Assembly (NCBI GenBank): GCA_014238595.1
Contig: JABAAV010000003.1
Location: forward strand, 1-48,828
DNA length: 48,828 nt
Reading direction: 5' to 3'
From: Myxococcales bacterium
Lineage (GTDB): Bacteria > Myxococcota_A > Polyangia > Haliangiales > J016
The notes beneath the pieces were generated by a model, which worked only from the letters and a program-made list of their open reading frames with translations, was not told the DNA's origin and did no database searches. The translations under genes were made by a program, and so were the position numbers. Shown here in pieces: positions 34,460 to 43,195 of the stretch. The stretch's first letter is position 1; every line of letters starts with the position of its first letter.

Positions 34460-35425
34460 ATGCCTACAATGAATATAATTCAAGCTGTTAACGATGCATT
34501 GCATCTTGAGATGAAACGCAACGATAAGATCATTGTTCTTGGTGAAGATGTGGGGAAATTTGGTGGTGTATTTCGAGCAACGAGTGGTCTATCCGAAACC
34601 TTTGGTGACGATCGTGTTATTGATACCCCGCTTTCTGAAGAAGGTATTATTGGAACAGCAATTGGTATGGCTCTGTATGGATTAAGACCTGTTCCTGAAA
34701 TTCAGTTTTCGGATTTTATTTTTCCAGCGTTTGACCAAATTGTGAATGAACTTGCAAAATTTCGCTATCGTTCTGGTGGTCAATACCCTTGTCCTGTCGT
34801 GATACGAACACCCTATGGTGGTGGTATTCGTGGTGGTCATTACCATTCACAATCACCTGAAGCTTTGTTTATTCATACCCCTGGCTTGAAAGTGATTACG
34901 CCTTCAAATCCTGTTGATGCTAAAGGTCTATTGTTAAGTGCTATGCGTCAAAACGATCCCGTGATTTTTCTTGAACCGAAACGTATTTACCGTGCATCAA
35001 AAGGAGATGTTTCGAAAGAAGATTATACAACACCGATTGGTAAAGCAGCGATTGTACAAGAAGGAACAGATTGTACATTAATTACTTATGGCGCAATGGT
35101 CTCTGTAGCATTGGAAGCCGCGCAACAAACAGATGTTTCCATTGAAGTGATTGATCTACGGACATTGCTTCCATTTGATATAGAAACGGTTATTGCTTCT
35201 GTAACAAAAACAAATCGTGCAATGGTGCTTCATGAAGCACCGAAAACCTGTGGATTTGGTGCAGAATTAATTGCTTCAATTCAAGAACGTGCGTTGGATC
35301 AATTACATGCACCTATTTTGCGTGTCTGTGGTTTTGATACACCGTTTCCGTATACGTTAGAATTTGAATATTTACCGAATGCAGATCGTGTTCTTTCTTG
35401 TGTTCATGAAATTATGGAGTGGTGA
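34460..35425 (+). CDS. 2-oxoacid dehydrogenase E1 beta
   Basis: The 321 residues from ATG 34460 match E1 beta: NIIQAVNDAL at the start, LGEDVGKFGGVFRAT, DTPLSEEGIIG, RTPYGGGIRGGHYHSQSPEA and the C-terminal GFDTPFPYTLE. It pairs with E1 alpha as an alpha2-beta2 heterotetramer. The open frame extends back to 34382 inside the E1 alpha gene, but the family N-terminus begins at the chosen ATG, with AAGGA 13 bp upstream. It is the only E1 beta gene in the window, although two E1 alpha genes flank it. Confidence 0.92.
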   Translation: MPTMNIIQAVNDALHLEMKRNDKIIVLGEDVGKFGGVFRATSGLSETFGDDRVIDTPLSEEGIIGTAIGMALYGLRPVPEIQFSDFIFPAFDQIVNELAKFRYRSGGQYPCPVVIRTPYGGGIRGGHYHSQSPEALFIHTPGLKVITPSNPVDAKGLLLSAMRQNDPVIFLEPKRIYRASKGDVSKEDYTTPIGKAAIVQEGTDCTLITYGAMVSVALEAAQQTDVSIEVIDLRTLLPFDIETVIASVTKTNRAMVLHEAPKTCGFGAELIASIQERALDQLHAPILRVCGFDTPFPYTLEFEYLPNADRVLSCVHEIMEW

Positions 35426-35428
35426 GTT

Positions 35429-36616
35429 ATGTCTTTTTCGTTTCGTTTACCCGATATTGGTGAAGGTGTTGTAGAGGGCGAAGTTGTTGCTTGGAAAGTT
35501 TCCGAAGGGGACTTGATTGCACTTGATGAGCCGATGGTAGAAATTCAAACAGACAAAGCTTCTGTAGAAATACCATCACCACGACAAGGAACCATTGCTA
35601 AAATCATGTTTCAAGAGGGTGAAATTTGTCCTGTGGGTGATGTGTTGGTGGTCATTGATGTTGAAGGTGAAGAAACATCACAAGAGACGCAATCACAAGA
35701 AAGTACACCGCAGCAGAAAACACCTGCATCTCCCAAAACATCTAAATCATCAAATTCAAAAAGTCATGGTAAATCTTCTGTATTGGCACCACCTTCAGTG
35801 CGAAAATTAGCACGAGAAAAAGGTGTTGATTTGGAATCCATTGCGATCAAAGGAAAACGAATTTCTGCCGAGGATGTTCTTGAAGCCGCAAGAGCAACAA
35901 CAGGTACTTCAAATTCGGAAAGTCAACGTGAAGAGCGTATTCCACTAAAAGGTGTCCGTGCAAAGATTGCTGAAAACATGAGTCAGTCAGTGTCAACAGC
36001 CGCACATTTTACTTATGTTGAAGAACTGGATGTTACAACATTAGTTGAGTTGCGTCAGCAAGCCAAAAAGAACATGGAAAATCTAACGTATTTACCATTC
36101 TTTATCAAAGCCGTTGTTGCGGGACTAAAAAAACATCCAGAACTTAATGCGACATTAGATGAACAATCTAAAGAGATTGTTCATAAATTTTATTATCATA
36201 TTGGTATTGCGATACAAGGTACAAACGGATTGGTGGTGGTTGTGATTCGTGATGCTGATAAAAAATCGATTAAAGAATTGTCTCACGAGATTGTGAGATT
36301 GTCTGACGAAGTGCAAACAAATAAAATCAAACGCGATGATATGGTTGGATCAACCTTCACTATTTCTTCTTTGGGTCAACGTGGTGGTGTCTTGGCAACG
36401 CCGATTATTAATTTTCCTGAAGTTGGTATTTTAGGTGTTCACCAGCTCAAAGAAAAACCTGCTGTTTATCAAGGCGAGATTGTTCCACGTTGGTTGATGA
36501 ATCTTTCATTATCGTTGGATCATCGTATTGTGGATGGTTGGAATGGCGCTGAGTTTATGAATACAGTCAAAACAGCACTTGAAGCACCTGATCCTATGTT
36601 TACGGATTTAATGTAG
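35429..36616 (+). CDS. 2-oxoacid dehydrogenase E2 (lipoamide acyltransferase)
   Basis: E2 forms the core of the complex and carries the swinging lipoyl arm. One lipoyl domain (1-78) has the lipoylated lysine K43 in QTDKASVEI. A Ser/Lys/Gln-rich hinge leads to the subunit-binding domain (SVRKLAREKGVDLESIAIKG). The catalytic domain ends with the DHRIVDG motif (His and Asp of the active site). The 395 residues fit a one-lipoyl branched-chain type E2. It starts 3 bp after E1 beta and overlaps the next gene by 1 bp. Confidence 0.93.
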   Translation: MSFSFRLPDIGEGVVEGEVVAWKVSEGDLIALDEPMVEIQTDKASVEIPSPRQGTIAKIMFQEGEICPVGDVLVVIDVEGEETSQETQSQESTPQQKTPASPKTSKSSNSKSHGKSSVLAPPSVRKLAREKGVDLESIAIKGKRISAEDVLEAARATTGTSNSESQREERIPLKGVRAKIAENMSQSVSTAAHFTYVEELDVTTLVELRQQAKKNMENLTYLPFFIKAVVAGLKKHPELNATLDEQSKEIVHKFYYHIGIAIQGTNGLVVVVIRDADKKSIKELSHEIVRLSDEVQTNKIKRDDMVGSTFTISSLGQRGGVLATPIINFPEVGILGVHQLKEKPAVYQGEIVPRWLMNLSLSLDHRIVDGWNGAEFMNTVKTALEAPDPMFTDLM

Positions 36617-37686
36617 TGTACGCACTGGATCAGTATCTTGCTTGTGATGCGAAAGTAAAAGCAACCTCACTGTTTTCTCTTCTTTCCGAAGACGGAATAT
36701 TGCAAGAGGGGTTTGATTTAGATCAAGAATCATTGCTCCGAATGTATCGTGGTATGCGTAGGCTTCGTATTCTTGATGAGCGCATGCTTATTCTGCAACG
36801 GCAAGGACGTATTGGATTTTACGGAGAAGCCCGTGGACAGGAAGCGGCAGTGATTGGAACAGCATCGGCGCTTTGTGAAAAAGATTGGATTGTTCCTGCA
36901 CTGCGTGAAGCTGGTGTTGGATTATATTGTGGGATGCCACTGTCGATTTATATTAATCAAATCTTTGGTAATGCCGCGGATGTTTCAAAAGGGCGGCAAA
37001 TGCCATGTCATCCTTGTGACAAAGATCACAATTATGTTGTGATGTCTTCATGTGTTGCAAATCAACTACCGCATGCTGTCGGTATTGCTTGGGCAATGAA
37101 ACACAACAAGGACACTGATAGATTATGTGTAAGTTACATGGGTGATGGAGGAACGAGCGAAGGAAGTTTTCATATTGGACTAAATTTCGCACAGACAATG
37201 TCGGTTCCTGTATTGTTCATCTGTCAAAACAATGGATGGGCTATTTCAACACCTACAAACAAACAAACCATATCAGAGACCTATGCAATCAAAGGGTTGG
37301 CCTATGACATGGAATCGTTGCGTGTTGATGGTAATGATTTATTAGCAGTATCAACATTAACAAAATATGCCGCTGAAAAAATACGTAAAGATCAAAAACC
37401 TATTTTTATTGAAGCGGTCACTTATCGTGTGAGTGCTCATTCAAGTTCGGATGATCCATCACGATATCGAGATGAATCGGTAACGAAAGAATGGATCGAG
37501 AAAAGAGATCCTATTGATCGAATTCGAAAACTTTTGTTTGAAAAAAAATGGATGACAGAAGACGAAGATCAAAAAATAACACACCATTTTGAATCTGAAA
37601 TTAATCAAGAGATCAAAAAAGCTGAAGCAATTGAATTGCCAGATAAAAAAACGCTAACGCAAGATGTTTTTGAAGAAGAACAATAA
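36616..37686 (+). CDS. Second 2-oxoacid dehydrogenase E1 alpha paralogue
   Basis: The 356 residues are clearly related to the first E1 alpha (LRILDERMLILQRQGRIGFY; CQNNGWAIS; SAHSSSDDPSRYRDE) and have a canonical TPP motif GDGGTSEGSF. They differ at the substrate-facing segment: GRQMPCHPCDKDHNYVVMSS instead of GRQMPVHHSSKEKNIVSISS. It starts with GTG overlapping the E2 stop by 1 bp, so expression must be coupled. It has no E1 beta of its own nearby. It may form a second E1 with a different substrate, sharing the same E1 beta. Confidence 0.9.
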   Translation: MYALDQYLACDAKVKATSLFSLLSEDGILQEGFDLDQESLLRMYRGMRRLRILDERMLILQRQGRIGFYGEARGQEAAVIGTASALCEKDWIVPALREAGVGLYCGMPLSIYINQIFGNAADVSKGRQMPCHPCDKDHNYVVMSSCVANQLPHAVGIAWAMKHNKDTDRLCVSYMGDGGTSEGSFHIGLNFAQTMSVPVLFICQNNGWAISTPTNKQTISETYAIKGLAYDMESLRVDGNDLLAVSTLTKYAAEKIRKDQKPIFIEAVTYRVSAHSSSDDPSRYRDESVTKEWIEKRDPIDRIRKLLFEKKWMTEDEDQKITHHFESEINQEIKKAEAIELPDKKTLTQDVFEEEQ

Positions 37687-37690
37687 AGCT

Positions 37691-37708
37691 ATGATAGTTA
37701 ACTATCAT
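37691..37708. promoter_or_regulatory. Perfect 18-bp palindrome before lpd
   Basis: ATGATAGTTAACTATCAT is a perfect dyad with no spacer, between the second E1 alpha stop and the lpd ribosome binding site (AAGGA at 37710-37714). As RNA it would make a poor hairpin because there is no loop, so a protein operator is more likely than a terminator. It could regulate lpd-lipB separately from the upstream genes. The binding protein is unknown. Confidence 0.5.
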
Positions 37709-37723
37709 GAAGGATAAAAAACG

Positions 37724-39130
37724 ATGCAAGAAAAAAAAGTAGATGTCGCTGTTCTTGGAGCAGGTCCAGGGGGTTATGTTTCTGCAATTCGTTTGGGACA
37801 AAAAGGATTATCTACGATGATTGTAGATAAGGCTTTTATTGGTGGTACTTGTCTCAATACAGGATGCATTCCGTCAAAATCATTAATCCACGCAGCAAGT
37901 TTTGTTTCAGTTTCTACACATGCAAAATCGATAGGCATTACATTCGATACACCAACAATCGATATGAAATCGATACAAACATGGAAACAAGGTATCGTAT
38001 CGCGGCTAACGAAAGGTGTTGAAGGATTATTAAAAGGCAATCACGTTGATGTTGTTAACGGTCATGCCTCGTTTATTTCAAGCGATACAGATCATCATGA
38101 ATTACTGGTTGATGAGACCACCAAAATTATAGCGAAACATGTCGTGATTGCGACAGGCTCTACAGCAAGAACACTGCCCGAATTCCCTGTTGATCAAACA
38201 ACGATTCTTGATTCTACTGGATTGTTAAATCTCGAAACAATTCCCCAAAGTTTAATCATTTTAGGTGGTGGTTATATTGGGCTTGAATTGGGCATCGTGT
38301 ATGCCAAACTTGGTACAGCGGTCACGATTGTTGAAACAATGCCACGGCTTTTGTCAGCAATGGATCCTGATACTGTGGCTGTGGTTTCAAAAACATTACG
38401 ACGGCTTGGTGTTGTTGTTCACTGCAACACCGTTGTCAAAAATCACACAAAACATTCAACATCTATTTCATTAGAGATACAAACAGATCAAAAAAACCAA
38501 ACGATTGAAGCTGAAAAATTATTTGTTTCAATCGGACGAAAACCAAACACTGAAGGTCTTGGATTAGATAAGATTGATTTAAACACAGATGAACATGGCT
38601 TTATTCCTGTCAATGAAACACTGCAAACAAACAAACCAGGTATCTATGCGATTGGTGATGTTACATCTGGTCCCATGCTTGCACATCGTGCATCCAATCA
38701 AGGTGAAATTGTTGCTGATGTCATTTGTGGCGATACTTCCGCAATCGATCCACGTGTTATCCCTGCTGTTGTTTTTACCGATCCTGAAATTTCATCAGTC
38801 GGCATGACCGAATCTGAATTAAAAGAGGCGGGATGTTCTGTTCTTGTTGGAAAATTCCCTTTTGCAGCATCGGGTCGAGCAATGAGTGTCAATAATACAG
38901 ACGGATTTGTTAAAGTGATTGCTGACAGTGAGACAAAAGCCATTCTTGGTGTTCATATTGTTGGTGCGCATGCTTCAGAAATGATTGCTGAAGCAGGACT
39001 TGTTATTGAAATGGGTGCAACATTAGAAGATATTGTTGGTACTGTTCATGCACATCCATCATTAAGTGAAGCGTTTGTAGAAGCAGCACATGTTGCTTTG
39101 GGTCAAGCCCTTCATATTATGGCAAAATAA
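37724..39130 (+). CDS. lpd: Dihydrolipoyl dehydrogenase (E3)
   Basis: E3 reoxidises dihydrolipoamide using FAD and NAD. The 468 residues have FAD motif VLGAGPGGYVSAIR (9-22), the redox disulfide C43/C48 in GGTCLNTGCIPSKS, NAD-binding LGGGYIGLELG and the C-terminal dimer-interface HAHPSLSEAFVEA with the catalytic His/Glu. It is the last subunit of the complex encoded by this operon and is followed closely by lipB, which supplies lipoyl groups for E2. Confidence 0.95.
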   Translation: MQEKKVDVAVLGAGPGGYVSAIRLGQKGLSTMIVDKAFIGGTCLNTGCIPSKSLIHAASFVSVSTHAKSIGITFDTPTIDMKSIQTWKQGIVSRLTKGVEGLLKGNHVDVVNGHASFISSDTDHHELLVDETTKIIAKHVVIATGSTARTLPEFPVDQTTILDSTGLLNLETIPQSLIILGGGYIGLELGIVYAKLGTAVTIVETMPRLLSAMDPDTVAVVSKTLRRLGVVVHCNTVVKNHTKHSTSISLEIQTDQKNQTIEAEKLFVSIGRKPNTEGLGLDKIDLNTDEHGFIPVNETLQTNKPGIYAIGDVTSGPMLAHRASNQGEIVADVICGDTSAIDPRVIPAVVFTDPEISSVGMTESELKEAGCSVLVGKFPFAASGRAMSVNNTDGFVKVIADSETKAILGVHIVGAHASEMIAEAGLVIEMGATLEDIVGTVHAHPSLSEAFVEAAHVALGQALHIMAK

Positions 39131-39140
39131 TACAACGGTT

Positions 39141-39785
39141 GTGCAATCTACATTGTCTCATACAACCATTGTTTCTGATTTAGGTCGGTTAGATTACAAG
39201 ACAACATGGAAAAAACAACTCGAGTTGTTGTCAGACTGTCAAAAAACGAAACAAGAATATTTACTGATGGTGGAACATCCACCTGTCATTACGTTAGGGA
39301 GACGACGAGATAGTATCTCCAATGTTCTTAATGACGATAATATTGATGTCGTTTCTGTAGAACGAGGTGGTGATGTTACCTATCACGGGTTTGGGCAATT
39401 AGTTGTTTATCCAATTTTGTATTTGCGAGAAGATGAACGTGACTTACATCGATATATGCGAAATTTAGAGCAAGCCATTATTGATGTGTTGATGTATTAT
39501 GACATCAAAGGGGATCGTATTTCTGGACAAACAGGTGTTTGGGTTGAAGACAGAAAAATTGCGTCAATCGGTATTGCATGTCGTCGATGGGTGACCTTTC
39601 ATGGATTAGCCTTGAATGTTACGACAGATTTAAAATCCTTTCTAAAAATCAATCCCTGTGGTTTTGATGCATCAGTCATGACCAGTATGAGTAACGAAAG
39701 CTCTCAAGATCAAATCGATATAGAACGCATTAAACCTCAAATGCTTCAAACATTGGGTCATGTGTTGAAACGTAAATTTATATGA
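39141..39785 (+). CDS. lipB: Lipoyl(octanoyl) transferase
   Basis: LipB transfers octanoyl from acyl carrier protein to the lysine of lipoyl domains, such as K43 of the E2 encoded in the same operon. Family motifs are HPPVITLGRRRD, RGGDVTYHGFGQLVVYP, the catalytic lysine in DRKIASIGI and the catalytic cysteine in NPCGF. The frame opens inside lpd at 39090; GTG 39141 or TTG 39153, just after the lpd stop, give family-like N-termini. No lipA is in the window. Confidence 0.92.
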   Translation: MQSTLSHTTIVSDLGRLDYKTTWKKQLELLSDCQKTKQEYLLMVEHPPVITLGRRRDSISNVLNDDNIDVVSVERGGDVTYHGFGQLVVYPILYLREDERDLHRYMRNLEQAIIDVLMYYDIKGDRISGQTGVWVEDRKIASIGIACRRWVTFHGLALNVTTDLKSFLKINPCGFDASVMTSMSNESSQDQIDIERIKPQMLQTLGHVLKRKFI

Positions 39786-39836
39786 TCACATGCGGATAAT
39801 CGTGAAAAATGACGACTGATTTAATGTCAGGGCGTT

Positions 39837-41105
39837 TTATGAAACACGACGAATCGATGCACCCAAGGCCGCAAGTTTTTTCTCAAAGCGTTCATAGCCA
39901 CGATCGATATGATAGACACGTTGTACATGCGTTGGTTGTTGTGCGATTAACCCAGCAAGAATCATTGAAGCACCGGCACGTAAATCTGTTGCCATAACGG
40001 TTGTGCCTGATAAAGGTGTTTTGCCACTGATTACGGCAGTGCTTCCCTGTACGGAAATGGATGCGCCCATGCGATTTAATTCTGCAACATGCATAAACCG
40101 ATTCTCAAAAATATGTTCATTAATCGTACTTTGACCATGAGTTTGTGTCGCAAGAACCATAAACTGTGCTTGCATATCAGTAGGAAAGCCTGGATAGGGA
40201 TGCGTTGTTATCGAAAACGGTGAAAAATTCCCATCACTCTGAACACGAAATGTTTTGTGATTATTCTCTTTGCTGGCTGTTATCTTGACACCTGCGGAAC
40301 GCAGTTTTGCCGTGATGACTTCAAGATGTTTGGGGTTAATATCATGAAGCGTAACATCACCGCCTGTAACAGCAGCCGCGATCATAAATGTTCCGGCTTC
40401 AATACGATCAGGGATAATGCTATGGGATACTGCGGAAAGATTATTGTTTCCTTCAATACGAAGATGTGATGTTCCGACACCTTGAATAGAAGCACCCATT
40501 TTAATCAGGACTTCTGCAAGTTCTTCGACTTCAGGTTCACAAGCAGCATTTTCAATCCATGTTGTTCCTTCAGTACAGACAGCTGCCATTAATATATTTT
40601 CTGTTCCTGTTACAGAAGGAAGATCAAAAACAATGCGGGCACCTTGAAGTTGTTTTGCAGAGGCATCAACATAACCATGATCAAGCGATACGGTTGCTCC
40701 CATAGCCGTTAAGGCTTCGAGATGTTGATCAATAGGACGAGAACCAATAGAACAGCCTCCTGGCAATGAAACCCGTGCATGTCCTCGTCGTGCAACAAGA
40801 GGGCCTAAAACCAAAATACTCGCACGCATAGTTTTGACCAGATCATAGGGTGCAATTGATATGTTATTCCATGTTTCTGGAGAATGTATTGTAATTTTTT
40901 TATCGCAACGATCGATCTGACAACCAAGTTGTTCCAATAGTTGGCACATTGTAGCGACGTCTTTGAGATCAGGCATATTATCAAAGACAAAGGTCCCAGA
41001 AGCCAACAATGTAGCGGCTAACAATGGCAACGATGAATTTTTTGAACCGCTAATAAAGACATCTCCGTTTAGTGGTTTTCCTCCCTCGACAATAATGCTA
41101 TCCAT
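39837..41105 (-). CDS. murA: UDP-N-acetylglucosamine 1-carboxyvinyltransferase
   Basis: MurA makes the first committed step of peptidoglycan synthesis, adding enolpyruvate to UDP-GlcNAc. The 422 residues have K22-N23 in ISGSKNSSLPLLAAT and the catalytic C118 in LPGGCSIGSRPID, the usual fosfomycin target residue. Repeat-fold segments VATQTHGQSTINEHIFENRF and YHIDRGYERFEKKL are typical. It diverges from sctV with 32 bp between start codons. Confidence 0.96.
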   Translation of the reverse strand: MDSIIVEGGKPLNGDVFISGSKNSSLPLLAATLLASGTFVFDNMPDLKDVATMCQLLEQLGCQIDRCDKKITIHSPETWNNISIAPYDLVKTMRASILVLGPLVARRGHARVSLPGGCSIGSRPIDQHLEALTAMGATVSLDHGYVDASAKQLQGARIVFDLPSVTGTENILMAAVCTEGTTWIENAACEPEVEELAEVLIKMGASIQGVGTSHLRIEGNNNLSAVSHSIIPDRIEAGTFMIAAAVTGGDVTLHDINPKHLEVITAKLRSAGVKITASKENNHKTFRVQSDGNFSPFSITTHPYPGFPTDMQAQFMVLATQTHGQSTINEHIFENRFMHVAELNRMGASISVQGSTAVISGKTPLSGTTVMATDLRAGASMILAGLIAQQPTHVQRVYHIDRGYERFEKKLAALGASIRRVS

Positions 41106-41137
41106 AGAACAAGATCTTTCGAAACGTAAACTGATTT

Positions 41138-43195
41138 ATGACTTCTCGTTTTTCTAAAATATTACAACAATATTCCGATTGGGTTGTTGCTGTACTCGTT
41201 ATTTTCATTGTTGGAATAATGATTGTTCCTTTGCCTACGGCTTTGGTTGATTTGTTGTTGTCATTCAATATGGCGTTGGCGGTACTTTTATTGATGGTAT
41301 CTCTCTATGTTGGTAATGCGATGCAAATTGCTTCGTTTCCTTCTATTTTACTCATTACCACATTGTTTCGATTAGGTCTTAATGTTTCTACCACAAGATT
41401 AATCTTACGCGATGCTGATGCCGGTGAAATTGTTTTAGCATTTGGTAATTTTGTCGCAGCAGGCAACATTGTTGTTGGCGTGGTTGTTTTTGCGATTTTA
41501 ACGTTAATTCAATTTATCGTTATTGCCAAAGGATCTGAGCGTGTGGCGGAAGTTGCGGCACGTTTTTCATTAGATGCCTTACCAGGCAAGCAAATGGCCA
41601 TTGATGCCGATGTTCGGTCAGGGTATCTCGATCAAGAAACTGCACGACAGCAACGGACGGTCTTAGAACAAGAATCAAAATTGTATGGATCCATGGATGG
41701 TGCCATGAAGTTTGTCAAAGGCGATGCCATTGCTGGAATATTAATTACAATCATTAATATTATAGGAGGCCTGACGATTGGCATGGTCTCTCAAGGCATG
41801 GATTTAACAGAAGCCAGTCGTCTTTATACCGTGTTAACTATTGGCGATGGCTTGGTCTCTCAAATTCCTGCACTCTTAATTTCATTGGCGGCAGGCCTTG
41901 TCGTGACACGAGTTTCTATAGGGGAGGAACATGTCGGTCACGATATTGTCACGCAATTATTTGTTCACCCTAAAGCGATGATTGCAACAACGGTATTTTT
42001 GTTGGTATTAGCATTTGTTCCAGGACTTCCATTAGTTCCCTTTTTGGTTCTTGGATTAGGTGCATGTTTCTTATCCTTTAAGTTAGTTAAACAACAAAAC
42101 CAAATACAACAAGACAATGTGGACACAAAAGCATCGTCAGTAGGCATTCCACCTATTGTTATAGAATTTGATACGACGCTTCAACAAGCATTTCATGCCC
42201 ATGAAAAAACAGATGTGTTTTTCCGTGAAACACTCAATCAGATTAGAGAGAATCTTTATCAAACGTGTGGAATCAATGTTCCTTCGATGTATGTCCGTCC
42301 CCTTGATCATACTGAATTCTTTTCAAATGACGATTCATTAGCAGAAGGTAAGTTTGTTCTTTATTTCTTTGAACAAATTGTGATGGTCGGCAGTCTTTCA
42401 ACAACACAGTGTTTGGTTAATGTCTCTGCAAAAACACTTGTATCCAAAGGTGTTGATGCCACTCAAGCAATTCATCCTGTTTTGGGTAATGAAATAAGTT
42501 CTATAAATACTAATCAGAGAGTTCAATGTGAGCGGTTAGGGTTTCTAGTCTATTCTCCTTTAGATGTCTTTGTCATGATATTGGGAGATAAAATAAAAAC
42601 ACATGCTTCAGAATTTGTTGGTATTGAAGAAACTAAACAATTAATTGGACAGTTGGAGCAAACACATCCGACATTGGTGAATGAAGTTGTGCCTCAGTTG
42701 GTTTCACTATCTTTGTTATCTGATATTTTACGTAAGCTGGTTCAAGAAGATGTTTCAATTCGTGATCTTCGCTTAATTATTCAGGCATTAGCCGATGCCA
42801 TTTCAGATAAAGATCAAAAGAAAGATCCAGTTGTATTAACAGAGCAGATTCGGATTGCATTGCGTCGTCAAATTACATTGAAGTATGCCATCAATGGCAT
42901 TTTAGATGTCTGGATGTTAGATCCATTACTCGAAGACACAATACGTGAATCCTTGCACAAAACTGAAAAAGGTGTGTTTTTGGCACTCGATCCTCAAATG
43001 TCACAAGATATTCTGAAAGCCTTTCGACAGGCCTTGGAACAACATGCCTCGGCAGTGATTGTAACGTCCTTGGACATTCGTCATTATGTTCGACGGTTAA
43101 TTGAAATTGAACTTCCTTTAATAGCCGTTCTTTCTTTTTCAGAGCTTCTCCCTGATATTCAATTAAATCCTCAAGGGAAAATTTCTGTTGATTAA
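41138..43195 (+). CDS. sctV: Type III secretion export-gate protein SctV
   Basis: The 685 residues belong to the FHIPEP family of export gates. The first 330 or so are membrane helices with the FHIPEP signature (TTLFRLGLNVSTTRLILRDA, GKQMAIDADVRSGYLDQE, FVKGDAIAGI). The soluble half forms the export ring. DADAGEIVLAFGNF, IAKGSERVAEVAARF and YGSMDGAMKFVKG fit injectisome SctV (YscV/InvA) better than flagellar FlhA. No other type III or flagellar gene is in the window. It overlaps the convergent HD gene by 4 bp. Confidence 0.87.
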   Translation: MTSRFSKILQQYSDWVVAVLVIFIVGIMIVPLPTALVDLLLSFNMALAVLLLMVSLYVGNAMQIASFPSILLITTLFRLGLNVSTTRLILRDADAGEIVLAFGNFVAAGNIVVGVVVFAILTLIQFIVIAKGSERVAEVAARFSLDALPGKQMAIDADVRSGYLDQETARQQRTVLEQESKLYGSMDGAMKFVKGDAIAGILITIINIIGGLTIGMVSQGMDLTEASRLYTVLTIGDGLVSQIPALLISLAAGLVVTRVSIGEEHVGHDIVTQLFVHPKAMIATTVFLLVLAFVPGLPLVPFLVLGLGACFLSFKLVKQQNQIQQDNVDTKASSVGIPPIVIEFDTTLQQAFHAHEKTDVFFRETLNQIRENLYQTCGINVPSMYVRPLDHTEFFSNDDSLAEGKFVLYFFEQIVMVGSLSTTQCLVNVSAKTLVSKGVDATQAIHPVLGNEISSINTNQRVQCERLGFLVYSPLDVFVMILGDKIKTHASEFVGIEETKQLIGQLEQTHPTLVNEVVPQLVSLSLLSDILRKLVQEDVSIRDLRLIIQALADAISDKDQKKDPVVLTEQIRIALRRQITLKYAINGILDVWMLDPLLEDTIRESLHKTEKGVFLALDPQMSQDILKAFRQALEQHASAVIVTSLDIRHYVRRLIEIELPLIAVLSFSELLPDIQLNPQGKISVD

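Noticed and set aside
41138..43195. Annotation as flagellar FlhA.
   Set aside because: The segments around the FHIPEP signature (ERVAEVAARF, YGSMDGAMKFVKGDAIA, DADAGEIV) fit injectisome SctV better, and no flagellar gene is near.
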